The translations under genes were made by a program, and so were the position numbers. A DNA stretch of 64,000 nucleotides, taken from assembly GCA_914767715.1 (NCBI GenBank), contig OU612066.1, positions 34,816,283 to 34,880,282 on the forward strand, written 5' to 3'. Positions 1 through 12,536 of the stretch are shown here, one piece after another. The notes beneath the pieces were generated by a model. The model was not told the origin of the DNA. It ran no database searches and saw only the letters and a program-made list of their open reading frames with translations. Source of the DNA: Membranipora membranacea (lineage: Eukaryota; Bryozoa; Gymnolaemata; Cheilostomatida; Membraniporidae). How positions within the stretch are numbered: the stretch's first letter is position 1; every line of letters starts with the position of its first letter.

Positions 1-1185
1 GATCACCAAATATTAAAAAATAAACTACAGAACTTTAATTTTGAGAACAAGGCATTTTCGTTGCTATCATCATTTCTACAGGACAGGTCTCAGTGTGTTC
101 ATTTTGATGGTGCGGTGTCATCAATACTTGACATCAATATTGGGGTTCCGCAAGGTTCAATACTGGCACCAACTTTATTTCAGATTTATATAAATGACCT
201 ACTTAATCTACCTCTCTCCTCGAACTCTTATGCATATGCTGATGACACTGTTTTTGTAGCAAGCCATTCTGTTCCCTCTACGTTAGTTCAAATTTGTAAT
301 CGAGATTTGGTTTCAATCAACAAGTGGTGCAAAAATAATCACATGACAATAAATTATAAAAAATCACACTTTTTGAGTTCTTTTGGGGAGGATTCATCAT
401 TAAATTTAAAAATTGACAATAACCAATTATTTTAAAGGCATGAAACTGAACATCTTTGCTTTAAGATAACTGGCTCATTTTCATTGAATGGCCATTGTGA
501 GACTGTTTTGGATAAGGTGTCAAAAAAATACAAACTTACTTAAGCTATGCAGACCCTACTTGACCACGCATTCTGCTAAACAATTTTATTTTCAATTTAT
601 TCACTGTTATCTCATTTATGGTATCCATATATATTACAACTTATGTGCATCAAATATTACAAACCCTATTTTCACTCAGCAAAAAAGAGCCTTGAGAATT
701 GTGGCCAATGTTCAACATATACCTTTTTATTTGTCACCTACTAATGACCTATGTACATCACTTAAAATTTTACCCCTTCCAATACTGAGCAATTATTTTA
801 CTTGCATTACGGGATTTAAGGCTCTGAATAATTTATCACCTCCATACATCTCTGATTTTTTTATTACCACACCACACCGATTTCCAAGAAGAGATACACA
901 CTTACTTAAACCTCCATTAGACAACTTAAACCACAAAATAGCAACAAACTTTAATATTTTATTTTTACCCTCTTCATTGAGAAGCACTCTTACTTTGAAT
1001 AGGTTTAAGAAAAGGCTAATCAATGAACTAAAGGGCTAATGCACCATTTTTAAGTTTATTGGCATAGTCTTATTTTTTGTTGAGTCTTTGTTTGTATCAT
1101 TTTTCTTTTTTGCCATTTATGTCACATAATGAAAAACATTTGAAATAAGAATTGTTGCTGACAATAAAAGTATATATATATATGG
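1..1185 (+). mobile_element. LINE (non-LTR) retrotransposon, 3' part, degenerate
   Basis: The translated sequence enters from the window's left edge in the reverse transcriptase palm. It reads through an S-F-L-Q-D-R block, the GVPQGSILAPTLF motif and the catalytic YADD motif near 237-248. The frame then stops at 433-435. A second open stretch, 488-1039, matches the C-terminal region after the polymerase in Jockey/L2-like LINEs, with a QQKRALRI motif and a KALNNLSPPYI block. The two parts are in different frames with several stops, so the copy is dead. It ends in an (AT)n tail at about 1164-1182, as many LINE 3' ends do. The 5' part lies outside the window. Confidence 0.9.
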
Positions 1186-2456
1186 GTACCTGATTCATTG
1201 GGACGTCGACTCGATTTTTGCTATCTGGAGCACAAAATTGAAGGTCGTTGGAAGGTCATTTTAAGGTAGGCGTGTACATTTATTTGTGTGTAAACAAAAC
1301 CACATGGGCGGCATCTTTAGATAATAGATGTGATGTTTGTTTTGTATGGAGTAGAGTTTGATGTAGCCTGTCCATGTATGCCAGTTATGAAATATGAATG
1401 CAGCGTGCCCAGTCTAGTGCTATGTGTATGTGGTTTTCTATTCCTCACTTCATTTCCAATTCAACCATGCTACAACAAACAAGGAGGTTTTCATCTATAA
1501 AGCTTGCTTGCGTGTCTATCGGAGTGCAAAATTGAACAGGGTATGAGATATGTGAACCATAGAGCATTCGCTGCGAACAAGAAATTGAATTCAATAATTC
1601 TAAAACGCATTTATCATTACGGAGATGAAATTTGTTTACTAGATGCTAGCTACAAGACAACAAAGTATTATCTTTCAATGTTCTTTGTGGTAGTACCTAC
1701 TAATATAGGATATCAAGTTGTCGGGACATTTCCGGTTTCCGTAGAAATCACTGATTCTATCAAGGAAGCTCTCAACATGCTTTCAGAGTGGAACACATGT
1801 TGGAAGCCAGCTTACTGGTTGATGGATTGACAAATGACTATTCGTGGTGGAATGTCCTAAATGTGGGGAGTGGTGTCACAAAGGGTGCATCCAAATTCCT
1901 CCTACTGCCCAATAACAGGGGCATTAGAGAACTTTACATGTAGTCCATGTATTGAGAGAGGGATAGCTGTGGTCTAAACATTTTTATTGTAACTTTCTCA
2001 GATATGGAAATTTATAGTATTGTTTTTTTGTTTGCATTCTTTTATATTCACTTTCTATTTGGCAGACATCATCTTGGTCAGTACTTGAATAATTTCTGAT
2101 TCACGTGGCAAATGCACATCTATTACCATGTTCTGTCTAGTTTAACATTTTGTTGTTAGTCTTCATATATAATAAAGCTAAATTTGCATTTACCAATCAT
2201 TGAATTCACTAGCACTATCACTGCCTCCAATGAACTGCCTCAATCACACCAGTAAGGTATTTCCCCTAATTATGGACAGTGGAAAATCCCAAACATTGTT
2301 ACAATCAGTTGGGAGATTCATTAACAATCAACCAATTAAAGTTGATCTTTCTTAAACCAATCAAATCAAGGAGTACTTGATTGAATGACCTCAAACGACC
2401 TTCAGTTTTGTGCTCCCGATAGCAAAAATCCGTTGACTCGGCCTACTGTACTATTG
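1186..2456 (+). mobile_element. MULE-like DNA transposon remnant with inverted termini
   Basis: A sequence at about 1205-1262 (containing TTTTTGCTATCTGGAGCACA and then GAAGGTCGTTGGAAGGTCAT) recurs inverted at about 2383-2440 with few changes. This gives terminal inverted repeats of at least 55 bases around a transposase remnant. The outer ends are less certain: a GTAC lies near both (about 1188 and 2450), and I see no clear target duplication. The interior is short for an autonomous element and holds only one transposase fragment. It lies directly against the 3' tail of the LINE at 1-1185, which suggests one inserted next to the other. Confidence 0.7.
1504..1960 (+). pseudogene. MULE/SWIM-type transposase fragment with a zinc-finger-like remnant
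   Basis: The open part, 1504-1830, contains a block with L-L-D-A-S-Y-K-T-T-K-Y, then F-F-V-V-V-P-T-N, then S-E-W-N and L-M-D. This is the arrangement seen around the first acidic residues of the MULE-type DDE transposase in invertebrate SWIM-zinc-finger transposons. After a stop, a changed frame (about 1840-1960) reads ECPKCGEWCHKGCIQIP and later a CSPC motif, a PHD-like zinc-binding pattern. The catalytic core is incomplete and at least one stop and one frameshift separate the parts, so it is non-functional. The family assignment is from motif memory only. Confidence 0.65.
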
Positions 2457-3693
2457 TTAAGCCTCAGAACTACTCAAAGACAATGTGATCATACTGAACG
2501 ACCCATTTATGACCACACATCATATCCAGGATTTTGTGCTTTATCTCACACCTCCCAGTTCTGCAATTTGATTGGCTGAGTAAGTATCGTTCCATATTTT
2601 GTAGGCTACATTCTAATGAGAGCTGTATTATAATAAAGAGGGTCGAATGGGAGGCTACCGACTTGATATTTTACACACAGAATACAGGCTATTACAGAAA
2701 TATTCAGTAGGTGAGCCAGCAAATAGTAAATAGTAAAATACTACTTTGGCTGAGTAGCACTTGCTACTTTCATTGCTTCAACAACTAACAGTAAGTAGAG
2801 ACAAGTAGAATCACTTTGCTCAGGTCAAGACAAAGTCACTGGCTGATATTGAGTTGATGGTTCAGTTACAGCTCTGTCCCAACACAGTGAGTGTGTGTCA
2901 GTCAATCAACCAAGGAAGGAGGCCCTCCTTGTGATCAAACTTGTTGTCTGTGTGTGTGTGTACTACTACTCTTACTCTACTCTACTGTCGGTTGTTTTTG
3001 TTTGAGCATTACTAGTACTAGTAGTGAATGCCTCTTTCTTTGATTATGAACTTATTTAAGCAAAAAGTCATTGTGTTACCTAGTTCTGTTAATACTAATA
3101 AGATAAGTAGGCAAAGGACAGAGTACTAGACGCTGGTGATTTGCAGCGAGCTTGAGCTTCCACTCTAGCCTATTAATTAATGGTATAATATAGTGTTATA
3201 GCAAACCCTATTGATCTTCTGACCTTTGCCTAGTAACAGAGCAAGTAGTCGGTTGTAGTAGTGCCTGTAGACGTAGTTGCATTCCCACAGTGCTGACTTT
3301 AGCTTGGTGCGCATCACATCGTTTCTCAAATCAATTAGAAGAGGGGATTTATGGTCAGCCATTAACTAACGACCCCCATGTGCTGGCATGCAGACCGTAA
3401 CATGCAATAACTACCTTTGACTGAGCAGACTGAGCATATGCAACAGGGTAAATATAAGACCACACACACAATCCGGTAGTGTGTGAGCTTTTCAATTTGT
3501 GATTAACCAAAGGTTTTGGTAGATCTGTTTTTAATAGAAGGAGCCGATTTGACAAAAATCTAGTCTAGAGTGGAGTTCAGTCGCTCTGTGCACCTCGAAG
3601 AAACCTGTTGTCAGCTTTGTGTTTGCTTGTGTGACATTTTCCATGATTTTGCTGTTGTTTGTAGGAGTTCATTGCTGATAATGTGCTGACATC
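2457..3693. other. Intergenic, upstream of the sphingomyelinase gene
   Basis: No coding exon is supported here. The stretch holds a short (TG)n run near 2949-2961, CTACT-rich low-complexity sequence around 2962-2988, and an imperfect palindrome, ACTAGTACTAGT, near 3010. The promoter and 5' untranslated region of the gene starting at 3694 should lie in its last few hundred bases, but no TATA box or other core element can be identified with confidence. Confidence 0.5.
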
Positions 3694-6600
3694 ATGACAG
3701 GTTTCAACAAATGCCAGCTAATACTGGCATGTCTCATATTGGGTGCAGTTTGTAGTTTAGCAAAGCCAACATCAAATTATGGGCTGAAATCTCTGCGTAC
3801 CGGGAAACTCTACAGCTCTATGACATGCAAGGCGTGCGAAGTTGGTGTCGGGCTTGTGAAAGACTTACTAAAGATACACGTATCCGAAGACTTTATCGCT
3901 AAGAGACTGCTCGGAGTGTGCAAGTTATTTAAGATTGAGAAGGACGATGTCTGTGATGGCGTCGTTAAAGAGTTCAAGGTAAACTTATCCATTTAGACCT
4001 ATTTTTGGGTTCGTTGCAATATTATGGAAGACCTGAGTTGAAGGAATATTAGTTTACGGGGTTTGGTGATAAGCGGATCAACTTTGATCCATTTTGCCTG
4101 AAATATGAGTCAACCCTGATCGACCGGTAGACAGCAGTCGGCTCACGGGGAAGTAACTAAGAAAGTAAGCAAATTGCTCGATTTTAATATAGGTGATAAA
4201 TGCATGACATGCTTAATAATTTCCACATCTTATTTTTGGTCTTCCATGCTGTGTTTTACAAAATTGACCTCTCCTTTCTAAATATGGAACTTAAAACGAA
4301 GATAAACACTCAAGACAATGTCTCATTATGTATTAGGTAAAGACCCGATGCAGTAACATACATGAACACTAAAATGAGCAACATGGATGAAATGGTGAAA
4401 TTTGAGGCATCACGGTAATTTAGATTTTAAAAGTTTCTGATAATTGAAAAAGAGGACCATTTTTTTATATTTATGAAAGGTTGGAAGGCATTTAATAATA
4501 TATAATACGCTTCATTCCACCACATAATTATTGCTTATGAGATATGTTACTGTTACATAGAATATTATATTTTACAGGTTGAACTTCTCTCCGTATTGAA
4601 GGAAACAGATAAATCATCAGAAGATACATGTGTACAGATGTTTGGTTCTATATGCGCTGGGTCTGCTTATGACCCTGAGCTTGTATGGAGCGTTAAGATG
4701 CCTAATACTAACAAACCAGCTTATCAAACACCAAAACCACAGGTTAGCAGAATTCTTGGCGGCAAATCCCCAAACCAGCTTATCTGCTTCTGAATCCCCA
4801 ACTCTTTTGTCAAATATACAATAAACGACCGGCCAGAAACCACAAAAACATTATGTTCCATTTTGTAACACCTGATAATTTGTGGTTTACAGTACACAAA
4901 GCTCTGGGCATAGACTTGAAAGTACTAATTATGATTATAATTATAAGTTAAAAATTCATATAATCACAGAGTAAGGATATATCCTTACTCCGTGGTATAA
5001 CGGTCTACAGCAGTGCTGTCTGATATGCATTTGAATGCCCACGTTTCCAGGTTATTATTAGAAAATACTGTCGTTGTTTGTTTTGAGATTTTGCCCAAAC
5101 CAAGGCTCATAGACATGCTCTCTGTACTGTGCAAATCACCACGATATGGCTTTCAGCCACAACAGTCTCCCATATCATCAGTACTACCAGAAAGTTACAT
5201 AACAAATGGTAGGGTTAAATGTTGAGAGGCCCTGTAGTCTAAGATTAGACTATACATCGTGGTTGGTGCACGGTCCCATACTGACTCATGAACAGTTACT
5301 ACTGCTGAATGAAGAATGGTCCCATACAGTTTATTTATAAATATGATAATACAGACAGCTCAGTTGAAACAATTGAGGAGCTGTAAATAACGTCAAATGT
5401 GTAAATAAAAAAAATATTGTGGTATTATATCATGTATATAAAAGCAGTTACTTTGAATCTCATGATGCTGTAGTTCCACAAATAGATATTGACTCTTCTT
5501 TGATCATTCTCTCTGAAGTCAAAACGTGAAAGCCACTAATAATACAAACATTTTGGGTACTACGTAACATTTGGATGAAATGTAGGCCAAATTCTGCTAC
5601 TTCATCAAAGAGGATGTTTCAGCACAGATTCTTACTAACTCATCTTGTTTTTTTGTATGTAAATAGTGATGAATCACAGGAGCACAGTACTGATTCACTA
5701 CACATTATCAACTTACGATTCATGCTCACCATATTGGTATTATTAAACACACAGGAAGGAGCACCTACTCTGAGAATTCTCCAGCTCTCAGATATACACT
5801 TAGATGAAAATTATGCTGTCGGATCTAACACTGACTGCGGAGAGCCGTTGTGCTGCCGCGGTAGTAACGGTTTACCGAGCACAGCAGCAGACGGAGCTGG
5901 GTACTGGGGAGATTACAGGAACTGTGATATTCCTCCTCGAATGTTTGATAGTTTGCTCAGCCACCTCAAGTCGGAAAAGGTAAATTGAAAATACTTTTTT
6001 GATCAAATGGAATATTATATACGTAGTTCTTTGACATAACTTTTCCATCAAATATGACCAGGATCAATACCTGCACATCACTGTTATATCACAGTGTATC
6101 CTTACTCTGTCATTATATAATCACTCAATTTTCTGCTGGCTTGTTGTGAGACTCTTCACATTCTCGTAAACCACAAGTTAATACTGATAAAACATTGATA
6201 TCAGTTTGTTGAACTATATAGTACAAAGATACTTTGGCTGAAATCCAACTGAACCTGATCATCTTATTTATCTCGGCAATTTGAGCATATGCCAAAATTG
6301 CTCGCCTACTATCATGTGATGATGATTGAATAATAAGGAGTAAGCTCTCAAGGTTGTGCAGCAAAATGAGATGGCATGTATTGCAGCTGCAACCATATCT
6401 TTACCCCAGTGACAAAGATAATACATGTATATTCAAAAAAGATTTGAAATCGAACAAGCCATCTTTTTAAGCTGCCCGGCTTCAGTTTGCAAAGATTCAT
6501 TGATTTCCATGCAGAACAGCAGAGCGCAAGAATTTTAGTTTGTAATATATCGTAATGTTTGTAATATATCGTAATGTTTGTAATATATCGTAATGTTTGT

Positions 6601-9600
6601 AATATATCGTAATGTTTGAGCTCAAAGCTATTTTTGAAAGCAGTATTATACCTCAAGCTTAGGCTAATCGGGCAGACATATACATATATTATATTTAAAT
6701 TTTATGCCATCACAGTTCGGTGTGAGGGCTATGTTTGTACAATTGTCTTTCCAGTTGTCTGTGTACTTTCATACCCATGAGCCCATTTAATATTCTGTTT
6801 TATTTTCTCACACCCTTATTTTCAGTTTGATATGATATACTGGACCGGAGATTTGCCTCCCCATGATATCTGGAAACAGAGCAGACTTGGACAGATAACT
6901 TTGATGCAGAAGCTTACGGATAAGCTCCTGTTATACTTTCCTAATACACCAATATACTCATCAGTGGGTAACCATGAGAGCGCCCCAGTAGACAGGTAAG
7001 GTGTACCCTGTATATGATGCAGGTGTACCCTGTATATGATGCAGGTGTACCCTGTATATGATGCAGGTGTACCCTGTCTATGATGCAGGTGTACCCTGTA
7101 TATGATGCAGGTGTACACTGTATATGATGCAGGTGTACCCTGTATACGATGCAGGTGTACACTGTATATGATGCAGGTGTACCCGGTATATGATGCAGGT
7201 GTACCCTGTATATGATGCAGGTGTACCCTGTATATGATGCAGGTGTACCCTGTATATGATGTGTATATGATGTGTATATGATGCGTATATGATGCGTATA
7301 TGATGCGTATCAAGTCCTGGTAAAGTGGCTCATATGTAGTAATAAATGAATATCACAACACATTCTGAGAACAGTCAGCAACTCCTAACATTAGATATGA
7401 CTTTAATAAGAAATCTTTGGTTGCCATTCAGTGGCTAATACCAGATTTTGTGTACATTTTAAAATCGTGCACTGGCTGACCATCCTGCCCTTGCTGTGCA
7501 ATAAACCTTACACGCATACATCCTGTGTGAATAGATACATGTTACATTAGTTTAGATAGCACACTGATATTATAATTGAGCGAACACGACCTTCTTCTGA
7601 ATGTCATTACAGACACTGGAGATGACATGTGGTGGCATGTGTGTTAATTGACATGTGCTTTATTTACAGCTTCCCTCCGCCTTTCATCACTGGTAACTCT
7701 TCTGAGTCATGGCTGTATAATACACTAGCTAAGACCTGGTCACATTGGCTTCCACAGTCCGCTGCCCCAACAATCAAGTAGTAAGTATTATTTCGGTCAA
7801 ATCATAACATATGTGTAATCAAATAACTGTTACACGCTTTTTCTGTGCCAAATTATTTTCGATTCGGGTCCAGTATTGATGTTGGCAGGAGTTGCGGCAG
7901 TTTAACATTATGCCAGATGATGCAGTTTTGGTTGCCCAGTGATCCTTCATTTATTGTGTTATATAATTATTTACTTATAGTCAGTTTTAATCTATACCAG
8001 CCATTTTCAATTAGGACCTTTAAATTTTTAAATGTTGTTCTGTTTCCTAGTAATGCCTTCTACTCTGCAGCTTGATAATTTTAAATTTTTCCATTGGGTG
8101 AAAATGGGACGGTCCTACACAAAACACGGGCAAAGGTTACCCACTCAGACCAGGCCTACATTTACCCACTCAGACCAGGCCTACATTTAGACATATTAAT
8201 TCTGGTTGGTCAATATCAGCAGGCAGCGATGGGCGGGTGTTTGTTGGATTGGTAAACTAGATCTGATTAGATAAAGGATGCTAGCTCAGGGTTGTGTTTC
8301 CTTCAAATTTGCATCCAAATAATTTGCGAGCTCATTTTGTTGCTTATTTGCCGCAGATGTTTCTCTGCATAAAAGGCAAGAAAAGACTATAGCAATCCTG
8401 AGAAAAGCGAAGCGCTTCGTTCATAAACCTACCTCAATTATGCGGTAACACCACACAAGGGTTAAAATAGGTATTCCACAACAGACTTCAGTGCATATTG
8501 ACAATACAATGCAATCATCTTATCCTTTTCTCCTCTAGTGGCGCTTTCTACACAGTGCTGGTAAAGAAAGGATTCAGAATTGTATCTATAAACACTAACT
8601 ACTGTGATCATATGAACTGGTGGCTTATTATGAATGTGACGGATCCAGCACAGGAGCTTCAGTGGCTTATCGGTACATTACAACAAGCTGAGAATAATGA
8701 GGAGAAGGTTAGTACATCCACACTCACATGACAGCGTGTGTGTTACTTAGTTAGCAATCAAACGGTTCTTTTCAACATGGATGATGCAGCGTATAGCTGT
8801 TGACGATCTTGTTTGGATGACTTGTGACGCACGTTTGCCTCAAATATCTGAAGCTGCAAAAGTGAAAGTACAACCCATCGTTTCATATCCATCCTGTGTA
8901 ATTGTGATATGCTGTCAGAGGAAAAGTATAAGTATCATCCCTGTGACTCTGAGCAAGGAGTCACCGTCTCTAACTTCTTGTTCTGAGTAAGAGGACACAA
9001 CCCAAAAAGCGCTAAGTGTTTTCCTTCAAACATCATATTATATATCATTATAATATTTCATGGCATCGTGCAGTTATGGACATTGACAGTATATATCTAT
9101 ATGTTTTATCTATTTTACCTGTACAGGTTCACATACTGGGCCACATTCCCCCTGGTGACTCAACATGCTACAGGGTATGGAGTCAAAATTATCACAGGAT
9201 AATAGTGAGGTGAGCTGAATACCTTATATCTGCAAACCAACTAGTAGACAACCTATCACAGAATGAAGTATACTATTCTGCTGGTTGAAATTATTTTATT
9301 ATTGCTACCAAATCATAAATACGGTGCTGAATAACCTAAGATCTAAAAAATTGGATCCTTTTCACCCTCCCACAAGCAGATGTAATCTGATTTGAAACAT
9401 TTATGCAATTCTAGATTGAAAAAGTATTTAGCTTGATATCTGATCGTCTCAAGTACCTCTCATACATCTCTAATTTGTTGTAGATACGCTAACACGATTA
9501 CTGGACAATTCTTTGGACACACTCACTATGATCACTTTGAGTTGTTCTATGATCCTCAGACTAAGAAGCCAGTATCAGTAGGTTACATTAGCCCCAGTGT

Positions 9601-10920
9601 TACGACATACTCTCAGCTGAATCCCGGGTACAGAGTATATACTGTGGACGGCGTTCATCCCAACTCCACATGGGTAAGATCATCATTCATCTCGAGTTCA
9701 TCCTGATATATTATTATTACTTATAGCAAATTTTCTGCTAACTATTTATACTTTTCAACTAAGCTTTAGAATTAGACTAATGAATCTGTGGAATTTTACA
9801 TGTTGACAGTCATTATTCTAAATGAGCATCTTAGCCTTAGAATAAATGTTTTGGAGTTAAGCCAGGCTCCCCTTATATGAAGAAGCCAGAATGCTCAAAT
9901 ATATAGTGTTAAGAGTTCTCAAGATGTAATCATTCCATAGCTATATATATGATGATTCAATATAAGAGCCCGGTGCAATCTGACGGACATGCAGTATCAT
10001 TTGCTGTGTGTACATATACTGTACCATGTTGATGACTGGATCGTTTCCTCCTCTACCTGTAGACTGTACTGGATCATGAGACGTCCTTCCTAAACCTTAC
10101 ACTGGCAAACACTCACAATAAAACTGTATGGCAAAAGGAGTACTCTGTGAAATCTACATACAATATGAGTAACCTACTGCCTAGCTCATGGCATGAATAT
10201 GTAGAGCGCCTCCATACAGATGACACTGCATTCAACCAGTTTTACAAGTGAGTTTATTAAGTTATAAGTTGACTGGTTAAGCTGGATTGAGGATGTAGTG
10301 GGTTGTTCGGTCCACAATTTGCAGGATGGTAGGGGAGGGAGAGAAGGATGTCTAAGAGGAGACATCACGATGGCACATCATAATATTTATTTATATTTTA
10401 TTTATTTTATTTTTGAGTAGTACGTAGTTGTTAATATTCCTCAACCTGGACCTGAGAGATTAACTCACATGTACATGGTCTTAGCAAAATAACTATGCTC
10501 AATAATATTAGGCAGGTCTGCTCCAAATTGATGCCTTACTTTTTGTTTTTTTAACAAAGCTTAAAGTTAGCACAAACGTCCTTTTGTTCATTCTACAAAG
10601 CTTGGTGCTAGAAGTTGTTAAGGTGTCAGTAATAGAGTGGAGTTGTCTGCTCAGTGTAAAAGGACAGATGACTTCTAACACTTGTGCTGATGAACAATGG
10701 CTGGTACTCAAAATTTTTGTTTAACATGGCTGTGTTTATTCTTTTTAGCCACTATTATAAGATGAACCCTGTGAGCACATGTGACACGGTGTGTAAGGAT
10801 ACAATGTTGTGTTCACTACAAACTGCTACTTATGGTGATAGCACTTATTGCAGTAACCAGACCAAGTCGTCCTCAGACGCTATGCGCAGACACCAATCAT
10901 CATTGAGGAAAGCGTGCTAG
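3694..10920 (+). CDS. SMPD1: Acid sphingomyelinase (sphingomyelin phosphodiesterase 1-like)
   Basis: Ten exons: 3694-3978, 4578-4742, 5755-5979, 6826-6995, 7670-7780, 8539-8707, 9127-9209, 9484-9673, 10063-10247, 10749-10920. They join in phase to 584 residues (human about 630). The enzyme cleaves sphingomyelin to ceramide and phosphocholine in lysosomes or outside the cell. A signal peptide covers about residues 1-23. A saposin-B domain follows, with six cysteines at 45, 48, 76, 87, 113 and 121. The metallophosphatase domain keeps all expected zinc ligands: D163 and H165 (SDIH), D234 (WTGD), N274 and H275 (GNHE), H381 (LGHIPPG), H415 and H417 (GHTH). A cysteine-rich C-terminal region completes it. 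The ATG at 3694 is chosen because it directly precedes the signal peptide. The catalytic set is complete, so the gene looks functional. A secreted paralogue of the SMPDL type is less likely because of the saposin domain. Confidence 0.95.
6541..6616. repeat. 19-bp tandem repeat, four copies
   Basis: The unit TGTAATATATCGTAATGTT repeats four times with no change, inside intron 3 of the sphingomyelinase gene. Identical copies suggest a recent expansion, so copy number may vary between individuals. Confidence 0.9.
7001..7306. repeat. 22-bp minisatellite beginning five bases after a splice donor
   Basis: Eleven full copies of GTGTACCCTGTATATGATGCAG run from 7001 to 7242. A truncated copy and an 11-base derivative (GTATATGATGC-like) follow to about 7306. 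The array starts right after the intron 4 donor (exon end 6995) of the sphingomyelinase gene. Copies differ at single sites (C/A at position 7, T/C in TATAT/TATAC). Each unit junction reads CAG|GTGTAC, which resembles both an acceptor and a donor site. Long open frames on the minus strand here are only a by-product of the period. Confidence 0.95.
8138..8187. repeat. 25-bp direct duplication
   Basis: Two adjacent copies of a 25-base unit beginning TACCCACTCAGACCAGGCCT, in intron 5 of the sphingomyelinase gene. Confidence 0.85.
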
Positions 10921-10923
10921 GCT

Positions 10924-10929
10924 AATAAA
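10924..10929 (+). promoter_or_regulatory. Possible polyadenylation signal (AATAAA) of the sphingomyelinase gene
   Basis: An AATAAA lies only three bases after the stop codon. A second AATAAA at 11483-11488 would give a 3' untranslated region of about 570 bases and is the more usual position. Which one is used cannot be told from sequence. Confidence 0.4.
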
Positions 10930-12536
10930 ATATGCCCGCTGTGGCAAATGCTCAAATCATCACAACAGTAGAATTAACCAGGCAAAATTTTCACACACGA
11001 TTTATAAGGTGTACATGCTAGGCAAGGCATTTTTCATCTTCATTCTTGAGTCATGAAAGATCATCCTTGTAAAATGGCTCAACAGTCAATGGTTAAACCT
11101 TGTAACCAATAGCACTTAAATTTGGCTCCGCTGCTTGTAAAACCAGGGGAGAACTAATGTTTTGTGTTCGTAATTGGGTAAGCGTTGTTATGTCATATTA
11201 CAGTCTAACATTTTATTTTTGATAGTGACCAGTAACTGGAGGGTATATTTATTTTTATTACTGTTATTACAAGTTGAACGCTTAGTTTTTCAGTGCATTT
11301 TGAGCTTTCTTAGCTGTTATTGTTGGTGCTTGTTTTTTTAAGGTGTATTGTGCAAGGGTTACCATTGCATCCATAAACTATTATTATTGGTTCTTTTGAC
11401 AAAGACATCGACTATATGTTTATAAGTGCATATTTTCCGCATTGTTTCTTCATTCCTTTATTTTTTTTAAGATTCAAGATACAATAAAGCAATTATGATA
11501 AAATTTCGGCAAGAATTTTATTATATTTCTTTTCAGAGTTCTGTAGGTGGTTTTAACACAGCGAAAATTGACTAGGTGGGATGTAAAAAAAAAAGGAACA
11601 TAACATCTCATTGTGCCAAAGAAAATGTGAACATATAACTGAAACCTCAAATAATAGATTTATGATATTTGAATAGCTTAAATTTCCTAGAAGTTAGAGA
11701 GCAAACACATCAGTATCTTTACCACATGACATTCAGAGTAAAATGCAATAACATGCAGCGAATAGAACAACACCAGTAGGACTGGACTGGGAATGTGCAT
11801 GATAATAGTTCAGAGAGGAGATCACGATCACACAAAAATTGGGTGACGGTTTGCTACATTGACAATAACTGTTGTACATGGTACAGCAGACATGATTCTA
11901 ATCTCAGATTTCAGCTCCCGTGAGGTTTAATATGAGACATGAAAGTTAGCAGGAAGGCAGAAATTATGCGTTTTTATCCAAAAACAGGTTGTCTGTTAAC
12001 TTCTAGCTCTAGCTCTGGACTCTAGCCATACCATACCACATATCTTATTTATACTATATGTGCAAAGCTATTTATTATTATGACAGCTCCATAACCAGGT
12101 GTTATCGGTACTATTGTCTTACACTGAGTGGCATTTAGATAGATACATTATGCGAGCAGAGAAACATAAAATGAACAGATAAAGTTTTTTTTACCATAAT
12201 CTGCACTGGTGATGTTGATCTATGCTACAATTCATCTACAACATCAAAACAGAAAATAGGTAAAGCTCATCATCCTATGGGTCATTGATATGTTGGTTTC
12301 TTTTTTAAATGCATTAATCTGCAGTAAACTAACACTTATATGCTACAACTAGCACAAGTACTATTGGATGCTACTTTATTGCGGCGTTGTTACTCATGAC
12401 CTATCACCATAAAATAATTGAACTCTTGCGGGATTTGTTTGAATTGAACAAGGAAAAAGACATCTACTAGATGGTAAAAAAGCTCAATTTGATAGCATCA
12501 ATGAAGAGGGAGTTCATTGATAGCATGATGGTCACA
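10930..12536. other. Intergenic between convergent genes
   Basis: The 3' ends of the sphingomyelinase gene (+) and the CRELD gene (-) face each other here. No exon or transposon is recognised. Both 3' untranslated regions should lie in this stretch. Confidence 0.6.

Noticed and set aside
6541-6616. CRISPR-like array (regular repeats here, at 7001 and at 19341)
   Set aside because: Units are directly adjacent with no unique spacers, in animal DNA; these are minisatellites.
6822-7313. 163-codon minus-strand open frame with a repeated peptide (tandem YTGYTCII-like units)
   Set aside because: It is a by-product of the 22-base minisatellite and of the sphingomyelinase exon on the other strand.
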